This document shows, piece by piece, positions 42,422 through 52,839 of a stretch of 64,000 bases of DNA. Below the pieces are notes generated by a model that saw only the letters and a program-made list of their open reading frames with translations, did no database searches and was not told the DNA's origin. Numbering within the stretch: the stretch's first letter is position 1; every line of letters begins with the position of its first letter. Source of the DNA: Cepaea nemoralis (lineage: Eukaryota > Mollusca > Gastropoda > Stylommatophora > Helicidae). Made by a program: the position numbers and the translations under genes. The stretch lies in assembly GCA_014155875.1 (NCBI GenBank), contig JACEFZ010027947.1:124001-188000 (forward strand), read 5' to 3'.

Positions 42422-44045
42422 ATAATCAAGACAAATCCTAGAAAGATGGCAGGAGTACTGGAGTGGAATGTATGATATGAGTGACAGTGAAGATATGAAT
42501 GAGATACATGAGCCAACGACAGCAGAGACAGAACCTGAACCCTCATTAGATGAAATTGTATGGGCAATAAAGAACCTGAAGAATGGTAAATCACCTGGAT
42601 GTGATGAGATACCAGCTGAGCTAATTAAAGCGGGAGGAGAAGAAAGCATACAAATCTATCACGCATTATGTAAAAAGATTTGGAAATATGGTATATGGCC
42701 AAAAGATTGGAAGAGAACTATCTTCATTCCAATACCAAAAAAGGGCAACCTGAAATTATGCACCAACTATAGAACTGTTGCCTTGATCAGTCATGCAAGT
42801 AAAATTCTACTAAAAATCATAATGGGAAGACTTCGTAAGAAAATGGAAGAAGAAATTAACGTGGTTCAAGCTGGATTTAGACAAGGAAGAGGAACAAGAG
42901 ATCATATTCTCAATATGCGTTTAATAATAGAGAAGTGCAGAGAATTTAATGTAAACCTATTCTCATATTTTGTGGATTATTCAAAGGCATTTGTCTGCGT
43001 ACATCATCAGAAACTTTGGGAAATCACGAGGAATATGGGCTTTCCACCACATGTAATACAACTCATTAAAACGCTCTATCTAGACCAACAAACAGCGGTT
43101 AGAATAGATGGCGAGACATCAGATTGGTTTGACATCAAGCAAGGAGTTCGTCAGGGCTGCGTGCTGTCCCCCTATTTGTTTAACCTGTACACCGAAACTA
43201 TAAGGAGAAATGTAAGAGATGATATAAACAGGGAGCTATATGATGCCCTAAATATCGGTGGTCATGACATACCAGAGATTCGGTATGCTGATGATACAGT
43301 ATTGCTATCCACAACACAGAATGGTATAGAAAACCTAATAGCCTCAACCCAATTGAATAGTGAAAATCACAACTTGTATCTTAACATTGCAAAAACAAAG
43401 ATAATGATTACAGATAAAACCACTATGGAGAAAGAAATATATGTTAATGAAGAAAAATTGGAGGTGGTGGAAAATTTTGAATATCTTGGTCATTGATTAC
43501 CAAAAACGGTGACACAATGAAAGAAATTAAACGACGACTATCAATTGCTCTTCAAACACTAAAACAGCTGAATAAATTATGGAATGGGACAGACAGAACT
43601 ACAAAAATTAGATTTTTAAGAGCATGCATCTTTCCCATTGCAACGTATGCTTGTAAAACCTGGACACTCACTAAACAAGCTGAGCAGCGCATAAATGCCT
43701 TTGAACATAAATGTTATTGACGAGTTCTAAGAATATCTTGGGTAAAGAAAAGAACAAATGCATCCATACTTCAAGAGCTGAATATTGAAGAAGGTTGGCT
43801 ATTAAAAACGATAAAACAAAGAAAATTGAAAAATTTTGGTCACTTGAAACGTCACAAAAGTTTGGAGAGAACAATAATGGAAGGGTATATGCCTGGGAAG
43901 AGAGGAAGAGGAAGATGGGTGCAGGATGTGGCGGATGATCTTCAGATGGGTGTATCGGATGCGAGACATCTTGCTTATGATCGAGAGGTTTTCCGGAAGG
44001 TTATTATGGGAGCGAGGTTCTGCAAAGGACATGCTACTGAATGAA
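42422..44045 (+). mobile_element. RTE LINE B, 5'-truncated copy
   Basis: The longest RTE-B copy here. It begins inside the linker before RT (RQILERWQEYW in frame upstream of 42,468), runs through RT and the C-terminus (LERTIMEGYMPGKRGRGRW, FCKGHATE) and ends in TGAATGAATGAATGACTGAATG. It inserted into the 33-bp minisatellite: one unit lies at 42,395-42,421 and the array continues at 44,046. Lesions are a frameshift at about 43,490 and an in-frame TGA at 43,718-43,720. Confidence 0.88.
42468..43493 (+). pseudogene. RTE LINE B reverse transcriptase
   Basis: About 342 open codons: NLKNGKSPGCDEIPAELIKA, FIPIPKKG, NYRTVALISHASK, VQAGFRQGRGTRDH, YFVDYSKAF, GVRQGCVLSPYLFNLYTE and the active site IRYADDTVLLSTTQ. 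The frame ends one base out of register at VENFEYLG, where the equivalent copies at 19,975 and 16,770 keep the frame. The product lacks the endonuclease. Confidence 0.88.
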
Positions 44046-44500
44046 TGAATGACTGAATGAGTAGACAAACAGTAACACAATTTACATACAAAGTTGACAG
44101 ACAATAAAGAACTTTACATTACATAGCTGAAATATACTACAAAGCGTAACACTAGCTAGTTGACAGTCTCTAAGTAAGTTTACATGAGCTTGTTGACAGA
44201 TTCTAAACAATTGTGCATTTGGTAGTTGACAAACAGTAAACAACTTTACATGACATAGTTGACATCCAGAAAATTACTTAACATTACATGCTTGACACCC
44301 AGAAAATTAAATACCATTACATGCTTGACAACCAGAAAATGACTTTACAATACATGGTTGACACCCAGAAAATTACTTAACATTACATAGTTGACACCGA
44401 GAAAATGACTTTACGTGACATGGTTGACAAATACTAAACAAGCTGACATTACGTATTTGACAAACACAACATGATTTTACATTTCATGTTTGATAAACAG
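44046..44500. repeat. 33-bp minisatellite
   Basis: Tandem units of exactly 33 bp from about 44,220, with consensus near TAGTTGACACCCAGAAAATT plus ACTTAACATTACA; units before 44,220 are more degenerate. At least eight units can be lined up by eye. Another unit lies upstream of the LINE B at 42,395-42,421, so the LINE landed inside the array. Confidence 0.9.
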
Positions 44501-44769
44501 TAAAGAATAATATATTATGTAAAAAATAAACACCGAATCATTTACTATGAGAAAATGTTTATTATAAACTTGAACAAAATACACATGTAGCAGAAAGCAG
44601 TAATGATATAAATGTAATATAGCATCTAATTAAAGCTAATCTTATTCAATGATTGTTAATTATAATCAATTTCAGTTATAAACCATTTTTACAAAATCAT
44701 GCATGAACAAGTGAGAAGCAAATGCAGACATACCAACAAAACATTTAAACATGATTTGACCAGGCATCT
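44501..44769. other. Unassigned AT-rich sequence
   Basis: I see nothing in it. Confidence 0.4.
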
Positions 44770-45095
44770 AAACTTATCTAGGAATATGGTCTTTACACAT
44801 TTTCTAACACGTCTTAGACACATTAGACTTCTATATATCCTATCCGCCTCAATCGTCTAATGTGTCCTTCTAACCATCTAATACGTTCTAGCCAATAAAT
44901 CTTTTAATATATCCTAGCCACCTCAATCTTCTAATATGTCCTAACCACATCAACCTTCTAATATGTCCTAGCCAATAAATCTTTTAATATGTTCTAGCCA
45001 CCTCAATCTTTTACTATGTTCTAGCCACCGCAATCTTCTAATATGTCCTAGCCAATCAATTTTTAATATATCTTATCCACCTCAATCTTCTTATA
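44770..45095. repeat. Degenerate minisatellite of about 27-28 bp
   Basis: Successive units with the core TCTAATATGTCCTAGCCA and variable spacers (cctcaa / ataaa). About ten imperfect copies are visible. A similar piece (tgtgttctatccatctaa) occurs alone near 46,665. Confidence 0.8.
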
Positions 45096-45244
45096 TATTC
45101 ACTGGCAATGGCATGGAACGCTATTGGGAATGGGTGTAATGTCCGCTCTCGTCGTTCGCTACAGGAGGGGAAAGACCAGGACCACAAAATGAGAAGTTCC
45201 GGACATTTCACGTATTTACTGCAGGACTTGTTTCTGTTGTTTTA

Positions 45245-45310
45245 TCATCATCATGATCATCATCATGTACCGTGCTAGATGGAGTAGGTGTTCATGTATA
45301 TCCACCACTC
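45245..45310 (-). mobile_element. RTE-A 3' tail fragment
   Basis: The plus strand reads ATCATCATCATGATCATCAT, then the tail-proximal CCGTGCTAGATGGAGTAGG, like the LINE A1 3' end (436-490). Only the last roughly 60 bp remain. Confidence 0.65.
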
Positions 45311-45405
45311 TAGAGACCACTGAATGAACTAAAAACGACAGTGAAGTTCATACGAGAGAAAACAATGCACTTGTGGTCAAATATCAAGCGAGTATAAGAA
45401 GAAAT
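45309..45405 (+). mobile_element. LINE E 3' fragment
   Basis: It matches the end of LINE E (39,530-39,625, opposite strand) through GACCACTGAATGAACTAAAA and the AAGCGAG...AAGAAGAAAT tail. Confidence 0.65.
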
Positions 45406-46135
45406 GGGTATCCACATATCACAACCCCATGTGTTCAGGCTCAATTCTATTATTTTTCCTCAGTGCCTCCATCTTAGGCCATCCCGCATCATGTCTCTGT
45501 TTGCCCCTTTCTCTTCACCCCTATCTCTTCCACAGCTGACCATTCTAGTCGTCATGATAATTTCCAATGTTTCTTTTCTCATTACTAGCCAGGATCCTGG
45601 ATCTAAATTGTATATGTTCCTGTATTGTCACTTGCAATATCAATATTGAAAACTATGGAACTGTTTAACTCTTAACGCCTTGACAGTCATTTATAACTAA
45701 ACCTAGGGTTGGCAGACGTCCTGGTGTTAAGTAATTAATCGACGTCCCGAAATATGCATTCGGGACGCTCATTTGTCCCAGTCGACTTCATCAGTAAAAT
45801 GAAATATTTAATTCAATCGAACTCTTTCCCAATTTTTAGTTGCAGACAATAATGTCATTGTTATTGTGGCTGTGGTTGTCGTTTTGTGTCTGTTATGACC
45901 TGGAAAGAGCTCGATGTAAATTGTTAGCTTCGTAACAACGTGGTCTCTGTGGCGGGTGACATGAATTACGGTCTTGAATGTTATTTGTATAACAATTGTT
46001 ACGTTTTACTTACAGTATTAAGGGGTTTCAAAATGTTAATCTTCTTATTCGTAAGAGAAATGTCCCAGTTTCTCAGTTACAACATGCGGCACACCTATCT
46101 TATCAACCAAACTTTCACGAACTTTAAGAATTAAA
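45406..46135. other. Unassigned, with possible decayed RTE 3' and hAT pieces
   Basis: 45,430-45,600 weakly resembles, on the minus strand, the RTE C-terminal region. 45,708-45,790 has a ggttggcagacgtcc...gggacg arrangement that resembles a hAT-like end, but no partner end is seen. The rest shows nothing. Confidence 0.35.
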
Positions 46136-46139
46136 TAGT

Positions 46140-46565
46140 TTTCGGATAGGTAACATGTTAACTCTGTTTTGTTTCTGATAACCCCACACAATAAACAGAA
46201 GGCCAATGTGGCATGGAACATATCACATGTTAAAACAGTGCCATTTGTGATAAACCCACACAATACAAGACCAATGTGGCACAAAACACATGGCATGTTA
46301 ACGCTCTCTTTTAATTTACGACAAACCCCAACATAACACAAGACCGATGTGGCGTGAAACACATGACATGTTACATCTGCTTCATTTGTGAAAACCCCAC
46401 ACAGTACAAGACCAGTGTGGCACGTAAAGCTGTTTATTTCGTTTCTGATAACTCCACAAAATACTAGACCAATGTGGCATGTAACAAATAACATGTTAAC
46501 GTTGGTTTATTTCTGATGACCCCCAAAATAGAAGAGCAATGTGGCAAGGAAATCATAACATGTTA
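46140..46565. repeat. Minisatellite of about 75 bp
   Basis: About six imperfect units containing ACATGTTA, ACCCCACACAATA and AGACCAATGTGGCA. A 149-codon minus-strand frame is produced by the repeat and is not a gene. Confidence 0.88.
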
Positions 46566-47194
46566 CAACCTATCTTTGTAGAGGTCGATCCAGAGATCTT
46601 TTAAACATGTGTAATTCACCAAATAAGATGTTCTTTGATATTCAGCCATCATCCATCCTCATAATGTGTTCTATCCATCTAAGTGTACAAGGACTGAGCA
46701 TGGGAAAAACCGTCACACAACCCTATCTTTCCAATACATCCATATTAAGTTGGTTGCATGTCGGAAACAGGACTCAACCAGAGCATTTTTTGGCTTTTTG
46801 TGATTCCTGGGCAAGTTTATGCTCAGTAGTTTGCCATTGCTTTCTGAACGACCGGCATCCACTACCATTTCATAAAAAAGAACAACGTAACAGGTTTGCT
46901 GCCAAATCGCCCACATCCATATTACATCATGAAAAACATCTACAGCAGAAATAGTGCACAAACAGGTTATAGCAGATTATTTCTATAAATAAGAGAATGT
47001 TGTAAAAGTTTGCAGCAGAAACTAAGCAACAGTGTTATGTATCAGTGAACTAATGAACATAACAAATATTGGAATATAGTCTGGAAGTGGTGTTTACAAT
47101 GTACAATGGTAGCATAGGGGAAGGTTAATTAACAAAGTAGAACTTGGTGGTTTGGGGGAGGGGGTGTGTATTGTTTGTTGGGAATTTTTTGCTC
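46566..47194. other. Unassigned sequence
   Basis: It includes a copy of the short dispersed word near 46,812-46,853 (agtagtttgccattgctttctgaacgacc, partly shared with 49,600 and 19,865). There is no coding sequence. Confidence 0.4.
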
Positions 47195-47345
47195 ATCCTT
47201 TAACCGGGATAACTGTCCCGGAAAATTTAGTTACAATAAAAATCAAGATATCTGGGTTAACTGTCCCGGAAAATTAGTTACAATAAAAATCTACATAACC
47301 GGGTTAACCTTCCCCGAAAATTACAGTTACATTAAAGTCTATGTC
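47195..47345. repeat. Tandem repeat of about 52 bp, three copies
   Basis: Units have the core AACTGTCCCGGAAAATT, then AGTTACAATAAAAATC and ACCGGGTTAACC, giving repeated GC-rich CCGGG/CCCGG inverted motifs. The array overlaps the 3' end of the trypsin-like gene by a few bases. Confidence 0.88.
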
Positions 47346-48768
47346 CAACACCATTCTTTACATTAACAAATCTATGACTGTGCGTGAACACATCAATGTT
47401 TTCAATATCTCCCTGAGATGTACCTTCAGTGTGAATTATCCACACTGGTCCGCCAGAGCTGCCTGGATAAGATGGCGTTGTGTATTTAATCCTACGACTA
47501 TAACGTCGTTCTAATTTACCTACTGTAATCTGTGGAGGCATGTCATCAGGATGTGAAATAAGAACCGCAGTATGGTCATCTTCTTCTATCCTCACGTCGT
47601 GCAGATTTACCTCCAATGACATGTTGCCAGGTACACGCACAGATGTCTCTGGTATTTCAAAAACAAGTTTACCTGATTTATTCAACCTGGCTGAAATATC
47701 AAACTGGCAAACATCTGTGAGAGCTCTATTTATATTGGCTATTTTAAAAGGAGATGTAATTAAACAATTCATCAGTGTGAACAACACTTCATTCTGTTGT
47801 ATACTAAAATCACTGTTTACTATACATTTCTGTTCTTTGTCCATTTCAATAAATTTATTCAAAGACCAGTAGCTAGTTGACTTATCAATATGGCCACAAT
47901 TATTTTGTTCTTCTTTTGAAAGCCTGATGAAAGGTCGTTGAACTGTGTCCATATGTATCTCATTCCAATTAACATTGCTGTTAGTAACAATGTCTTCCAT
48001 AAGGTTCATTATATCATCATGATGTGTTTTTAAAGCAATTATTAACAAAATTACATCATACAGTAATATTAGTGAAATATCAGTTTCTATTTCTAACACA
48101 CGTGTCTTGTTAGAAATAAACGTGATATTTTTAAGACATCTGATTTCCTGAAACAGGAACCAGAGCAATGGAAATGAACGTGTTTGGTATCTAGCAACAA
48201 CAGTCTGTAACAAAGAAATGTTCATATTGTTGTTGACATCAGGCAGTACTGAAGGACTCAGAGCATACTCTAAAGCCGGTAAAACATTGACAGATGTCAA
48301 AAACTGTATTGTTTCTTTATCTGTTGTATACACAATTCTGCATATATCCTTCCTGTAGTTTACGTCAAACAGTTTGGCGGGGCCTTTTAATTGAAATAAT
48401 TCTTTCTCCCAGCAAAAGTAGAATTTAGCAATTGTGTTGGCTGCCTCTTCCTCATCAAACACCACATGAGCAGCCGTGTCGATAATTATCTTCACGTAAT
48501 CAGGGTCGCTTCTAATTTTATCTATGACAGTGACATAACCACTCCCCTTGCCTCTAACACTATTTCCTCCCCGAAATTCTGCAGGTCGATCAGGACTGAC
48601 AAAGTTCACAAACAGTTTGACTGTAAGCCTCGCTTTATGGAGAATTAAAGACCATACCATTAGTGACCGACATCTGTAAGGTAAATGTGGGGGGTCAAAA
48701 GACGATGTGGGTATAGAATGTTCATGCTCCCTACATTCACCAGCTGTTGGGTTAAGAAAATCTTCCAT
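47332..48768 (-). CDS. Trypsin-like serine peptidase-fold protein, intronless
   Basis: An uninterrupted 478-codon frame, the best host-type gene in the window. ATG 48,768 is the first possible start: an in-frame TAG lies two codons upstream. There is no signal peptide, so it is probably intracellular. Residues 66-80 (FRGGNSVRGKGSGYV) and TAAHVVFDEEEA place a candidate catalytic His at 101. DICRIV offers Asp 141, and PGSSGGPVW gives Ser 438 in the canonical GxSGG context. Between about 150 and 385 there is a long segment with no peptidase motif, far more than a normal peptidase loop. Multi-copy gastropod proteins share the RGKGxG...THVVFD...PGSSG layout as I remember it; function is unknown. 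It could also be a retrocopy of a spliced gene. Confidence 0.75.
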   Translation of the reverse strand: MEDFLNPTAGECREHEHSIPTSSFDPPHLPYRCRSLMVWSLILHKARLTVKLFVNFVSPDRPAEFRGGNSVRGKGSGYVTVIDKIRSDPDYVKIIIDTAAHVVFDEEEAANTIAKFYFCWEKELFQLKGPAKLFDVNYRKDICRIVYTTDKETIQFLTSVNVLPALEYALSPSVLPDVNNNMNISLLQTVVARYQTRSFPLLWFLFQEIRCLKNITFISNKTRVLEIETDISLILLYDVILLIIALKTHHDDIMNLMEDIVTNSNVNWNEIHMDTVQRPFIRLSKEEQNNCGHIDKSTSYWSLNKFIEMDKEQKCIVNSDFSIQQNEVLFTLMNCLITSPFKIANINRALTDVCQFDISARLNKSGKLVFEIPETSVRVPGNMSLEVNLHDVRIEEDDHTAVLISHPDDMPPQITVGKLERRYSRRIKYTTPSYPGSSGGPVWIIHTEGTSQGDIENIDVFTHSHRFVNVKNGVGHRL

Positions 48769-49249
48769 TCTCTACAGATGTTGTATTGTAGTAAACAAAT
48801 GCAAATGTATAAATTTACCGCTTCTGTTGCTGGCAAATATTATTTTAGTGAAACACGACTATTACTGTAATCTAAGCAAGTAATACATTAATGTACTGTA
48901 ATTATTACTTAATTGCAACAAACCTTTAGTTTCAGAAGGGAATTCAAGTTATAAGTGCGTGGAAAAGACTGAGTTCAAGAAATTACTAGGACAGAGTGGG
49001 TCAAAAGTAATAAATGCCAGGTACAGAAGGAGTATAATCAGTATAATCAAAATCAAATATTTTAAAACAAAAACTTTCAGTTAATTTTGTTGTGCTGTAA
49101 TATGATCAGTTGATGTCAGTTGTCTTTGAATTCTGATTTATCCAGGTTTACATTCATCCAAGTGAGACCTGAAAAATACAATGTAAAATTAATGGAACAC
49201 AGGTTTGTGAAAGTGGTGTTTTAGTACTTGTGTGCCTACATGTATTCAT
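48769..49249. other. Upstream region of the peptidase-like gene
   Basis: AT-rich, with no recognised promoter element or repeat. Confidence 0.4.
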
Positions 49250-49480
49250 GGATCAATGGTGGCAAGGTGGCTAGGGTGCTATCCTGCCAAGACGGTAGTC
49301 CAAGTTCATTCTGGGGTTACGGCAGGAGTATTTTGTCCACCCAGAAACAGATCTAGGGTCTACTCAACCTGGTGAAAATGGGCCCCAGATAATTTTCAGA
49401 ACGTTCTAGAAATGGTCTGCGAAGAAAAGGTGATGAGGTATACGACCGGACACCCAACCTCATGACGGGGCCGCCTTTAC
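49250..49480 (+). mobile_element. Candidate tRNA-derived SINE
   Basis: GGTGGCTAGGGTGCTA resembles a degraded A box, and AAGTTCATTCTGG about 35 bp later a degraded B box. A non-tRNA body follows, with ATGGGCCCCAGATAATTTTC and a GC-rich ATGACGGGGCCGCC end. Target duplications and a clear tail were not found, so this is tentative. Confidence 0.45.
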
Positions 49481-49985
49481 ATGAATGTAGTTGTTGATCA
49501 CATCTTCAATGAAGTTTTGTTTACTACATATTTGTTGTTCTGTGTCCTTTACAAGACGTTGTGATAAACACCAAGTTTATTTTCTAAGCAAGTTTACATT
49601 CTGTAGGCTGCCATTGCTTTCTGAACGACAAGTCAACATTTAAGTCCTAGTTAATGTCAATGTAGGGATTGAATGCCGTGCCTCGACATCAGAGCACCGG
49701 AAGTTTGAGAGCGAGGCTCTTATCCTTTCTGCAAAGTCGACTCTGTGGCGAAGGGGTAGTGAGCGCAATTCGTAATCACACGTACGTCGTTCCCATTCAG
49801 CTGTAGTCACTTTGGAGGCAGACAACCTTGTGTTGATTTTTAACAATTTTACGAGCCTCGGTTCATTCAGAAAACAATGGCAAATCACTGAACGTAAAAT
49901 TGCCTAGTATTTCACAAACAGCCAATAAATACTGGGAATGATTGTGACGTCCTGTAAAGAACTTGCAATAACAAGCATATGTACT
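49481..49985. other. Unassigned, with possible second SINE-like block
   Basis: 49,660-49,800, read on the minus strand, has GCATTCAATCCC (B-box-like) after GATAAGAGCCTCGC, so it may be a SINE head. The dispersed word ctttctgaacgac recurs at 49,617. Nothing is firm. Confidence 0.35.
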
Positions 49986-50217
49986 TAAGGATATCTGGTT
50001 GTATCCATTGAATATACCTAACCACGTGAACCGGTACAGTTATCTCGGAACAGTTATAGCATCTGGTGGAAGATGCCTTGAAGAGATTAGAACAAGAATT
50101 GTCATGGCGGTGGTAGCCTTTTGCAAGATGGAAAACATACTGACCAATAAAAAGATATCAATTGCAACGAGAGGGAAAAAAAAGTGTTAAAGTGCTGCAT
50201 AGAACCCGTACTTGTGT

Positions 50218-51353
50218 TATCAGTTCAGTTATCAGTTGGGGTATCTTCATTGCACTTCGGACAGGTCCATAGGTGCCCAGATCCTCCCCCCAGCATAAGC
50301 ATCAGCGTTCGGTGGCTAATAGTGCCAGTTCTGTGCTGGTTAACGAGGCACCTCGTTTTCCCGATGTACCTCTCGTGTCTGGCCGTGCCAATTCTTACTC
50401 CCAAGTCTTTCATCCCGGACAGCGATGTGGATTCACTGACGTCAAAGTCTTCTGTTCTCGACGTGTCTTTAAGGACGTTAATAACATCGGCACGATCCAT
50501 GGGCTGGCCATCTGCAGGGGGTGCAGAGCCAGCCAGTTTATCAGCTCGTTCATTTCCCTCGACTCCCGCATGTCCCGGGACGAAGATGAAGGTGACTTTA
50601 CGGACAACAGACTTCCTCAGCGACTCAGTCCACTGCCTACGTACAGATCCAACTGCAACCTTCCGAATCATGCTCATTGAATCACTTAGTACACACACGT
50701 TGGTATAATGCTGTGATTCTAGCCATAGGAAAGCCTGTGTAACTGCCATCACCTCCATCGTCATGCTGCTCGTGGTCATAGAGTGGGCACAACTGGATTC
50801 TTGAACGGTTCGGCCCGCTGAACGGACTGTAAATGCCCACGCACTTCTCTGCTTCTTTACAACAGATCCATCTGTATAGATGAGCACGTGGGAGTTGTCT
50901 GCGTGTTCATAGATGAGCGCGTTGACCTCTGCATTGACAGTGACAGGGTTCTGTCCTCTGCACCGTCTGTCAAGTGTGATAATGCAGGAGAAGGTGCACT
51001 TAAAAGCTGGAGGCACATGCACCCATTCCTTGTCGGGGTTGATACTGGTAGGACTGCAGACTTGTCTGATATCCTCCGCCCGACCCATCCATAATTTGCC
51101 CCTCTTTAGCCTGCTGCCCTTTTCTCTGAATATAGCATCATGCAGAGGGTGCTGCTCATCTGCACTTATTTTTAAGTATGCACGAGCTCTCCAGATCTTG
51201 ATCCTGTGTTCCATTGTCGGGAAGTCAAGGAGGTATCTCATTGCTACACAGCTGGTGTCTCTCGTGCAGCCCAAAATGATGCGCATGGCTTCGTTTTGTA
51301 CCTTTTCAAGTCTTCCAATCTGTGAAGGGCTGACAGTGAGGATGGCCACCATA
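50218..51353 (-). mobile_element. RNase H-bearing LINE C, 5'-truncated insertion
   Basis: A 1,136-bp minus-strand insertion with a 9-bp target duplication. The 3' end is a short run AACTGATAACTGAACTGATAAC instead of poly-A. The single open frame runs from its truncated 5' edge to the stop. The same family, as a longer copy, is at 52,760-57,688, although the tails differ, so two subfamilies are likely. Confidence 0.88.
50225..51353 (-). CDS. LINE C RT C-terminus and RNase H, open frame
   Basis: The frame is open to 51,406, but the first roughly 18 codons come from the flanking RTE. LINE protein starts about MVAILTVSPSQIGRLEKVQ. It contains the RT-distal region AMRYLLDFPTMEHRI and RLKRGKLWMGRAEDI. 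RNase H follows with all four catalytic acids visible: D in IYTDGSVVKK, E in MTMEVMAV, D in VCVLSDSMS and D in PGHAGVEGNERADKLAG. A zinc-like C-terminus (CPKCNED) closes it. RNase H would remove RNA from the RNA:DNA hybrid. No stop or frameshift indicates a young insertion; RT proper is absent. Confidence 0.85.
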
Positions 51354-51755
51354 TACTTGTGTATATAGGTGAAACGTGGACAATGAGCAGACAGGCTGAA
51401 AAACATCTAATGGCAGTGGAAATGTGCTTTCTGAGGAAAACGCAAAGAATACCATTAACAGACAGAAAAACCAATGACCAAGTCCTACAAGAAACAAATG
51501 TAAACAGTAAACTGATTAGAGAAATTAGACGTAGAAAGTAACGCTTTTTTGGACACGTTATAAGAAGAAATAAACTAGAGAACATGGTGACAATTGGCAA
51601 GATTGACGGGAAAAGAACAAGGGAAGGCAGAGAAGTAAATACCTGGATAGCTTGACCACGTGACATCGTCTAGACAAGAACACCGAGCTGATCCATTACT
51701 CTGGTGATCGTATGAGACGGCGAATCATGACCGCCCACGCTTATCGGCATGGCAC

Positions 51756-51821
<66 letters not shown>

Positions 51822-51822
51822 G
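51756..51822. repeat. (ATG)n tail of the RTE
   Basis: About 21 ATG/GAT trinucleotides directly after the RTE C-terminal sequence. The trinucleotide 3' tail is the usual RTE end, here expanded like a microsatellite. Confidence 0.97.
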
Positions 51823-52519
51823 TGGTGATGTATCCCTTGCACTTGATTGAAGATAATTTTAACTGTGTTGTTTCATTACTAATAGTTAATATCTGGTTGT
51901 GTCCCTTGCACTTTGCTGTTGATCACATATTAGGTGCATCTTTTTATTACAAATTCAATCAGTGATATATGGTAGTACAGCTAAATCGAGTGCCTAGAAT
52001 TGATGAGTAAAGATGTGATTTTCTTTACATAATGAGAAGGATGAAACATTTGGAAATGTTAGCAACTATCTGAAGCATTATTGACTTGAACAAGTAAATA
52101 GTATTTCTTACTGAAAACAATTAGTAACAGATGATGGAAAGTTTCAGATTATTCGTAGGGTAATTAGTTGAGCCATTCCTCTCTTTGGAGAATACAATTA
52201 ATATCAAATTCAAATTAATATACTATTTGCGGCTGATTCAGTCACGAGATTATTTGAAAGTTTCAGATCAATGTTTGAGGAATTGCTGATTCGGTCAAAA
52301 GCCTGGGATAGGCCCTAATTATAGCTTCTCCTCTGTAATGGAAAAACAACAGTGTGGCAGAAATAAGAAAGGGTATAGAAATGGTCAAAGACCCAATTGT
52401 GCGGACAAGCTGTGGTCACTGTTGAGTGGGCGTCTAGAGCCAGATACCTTGACCAGCGGACCGAGAAAGCACTAATCCTCCAGATTTCAGTCAATCAAAG
52501 GAAAAACTGTTTAGGCGGG
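51823..52519. other. Unassigned sequence
   Basis: It contains a duplicated word, tgtgtcccttgcactt / gatgtatcccttgcactt (51,828 and 51,898). The segment ggaaaaactgtttaggYgggcaatgc at about 52,500 recurs at 58,112. A 61-codon frame at 52,397 is unassigned. Confidence 0.4.
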
Positions 52520-52696
52520 CAATGCAAATTAAAAGAAGTGTGGCCAAACAAGTACACTACGCAGGAAGTCAGAGAAGATTGATAAACCAACACAGAACTG
52601 GTGTCGTTAGCCGCTACACGCTGCGGGATTTGCTGAGGTGGAGATCCGAGCACTTATGGACTGAATGGTTTGATGTGCAATGAGGATGATCTGTCG

Positions 52697-52733
<37 letters not shown>

Positions 52734-52745
52734 ACTAACCTAACT
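52520..52745 (+). mobile_element. LINE C 3' fragment with (ACTA)n tail
   Basis: It matches 57,448-57,660: ...AACACAGAACTGGTGTCGTT..., the stop, GATGATCTGTCGACTAACTA and then (ACTA)n. It is the second of three such tails (17,446; 52,520; 57,448). Confidence 0.88.
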
Positions 52746-52839
52746 ATCTAACAAGTAAAATGAGGTGCTGACCTCATCTGGCAGAGGACTGACGAGGACA
52801 AGGAGAAAGCCCTCTTTGAACGCTATCTAGAGCAGAGCA

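Larger units (their letters stand above)
49986..51822 (+). mobile_element. RTE LINE A2 3' fragment split by LINE C
   Basis: The left piece (49,986-50,217) encodes HVNRYSYLGTVIASGGRCLEE and EIRTRIVM. The right piece (51,363-51,755) continues with ETWTMSRQAEKHLMAVEM, QETNVNSKLIREIRRRK and FFGHVIRRNKLENM, and ends in a long (ATG)n tail. The sequence TACTTGTGT at 50,209-50,217 and 51,354-51,362 is the target duplication of the inserted LINE. The 5' portion is missing. Confidence 0.88.

Noticed and set aside
44046..44500. CRISPR-like array of 33-bp repeats
   Set aside because: The units are contiguous without unique spacers and the genome is eukaryotic, so it is a minisatellite.
45708..45790. hAT terminal repeat
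   Set aside because: A suggestive GC-rich end is present, but there is no partner end and no 8-bp duplication, so it was not called as an element.
46045..46494. 149-codon minus-strand frame rich in Cys and His
   Set aside because: It is a translation of the roughly 75-bp minisatellite, and its apparent motifs follow the repeat period.
51354..51406. N-terminal 18 codons of the frame over LINE C at 50,225-51,406
   Set aside because: They come from the flanking RTE read in the opposite direction and are not LINE C protein.
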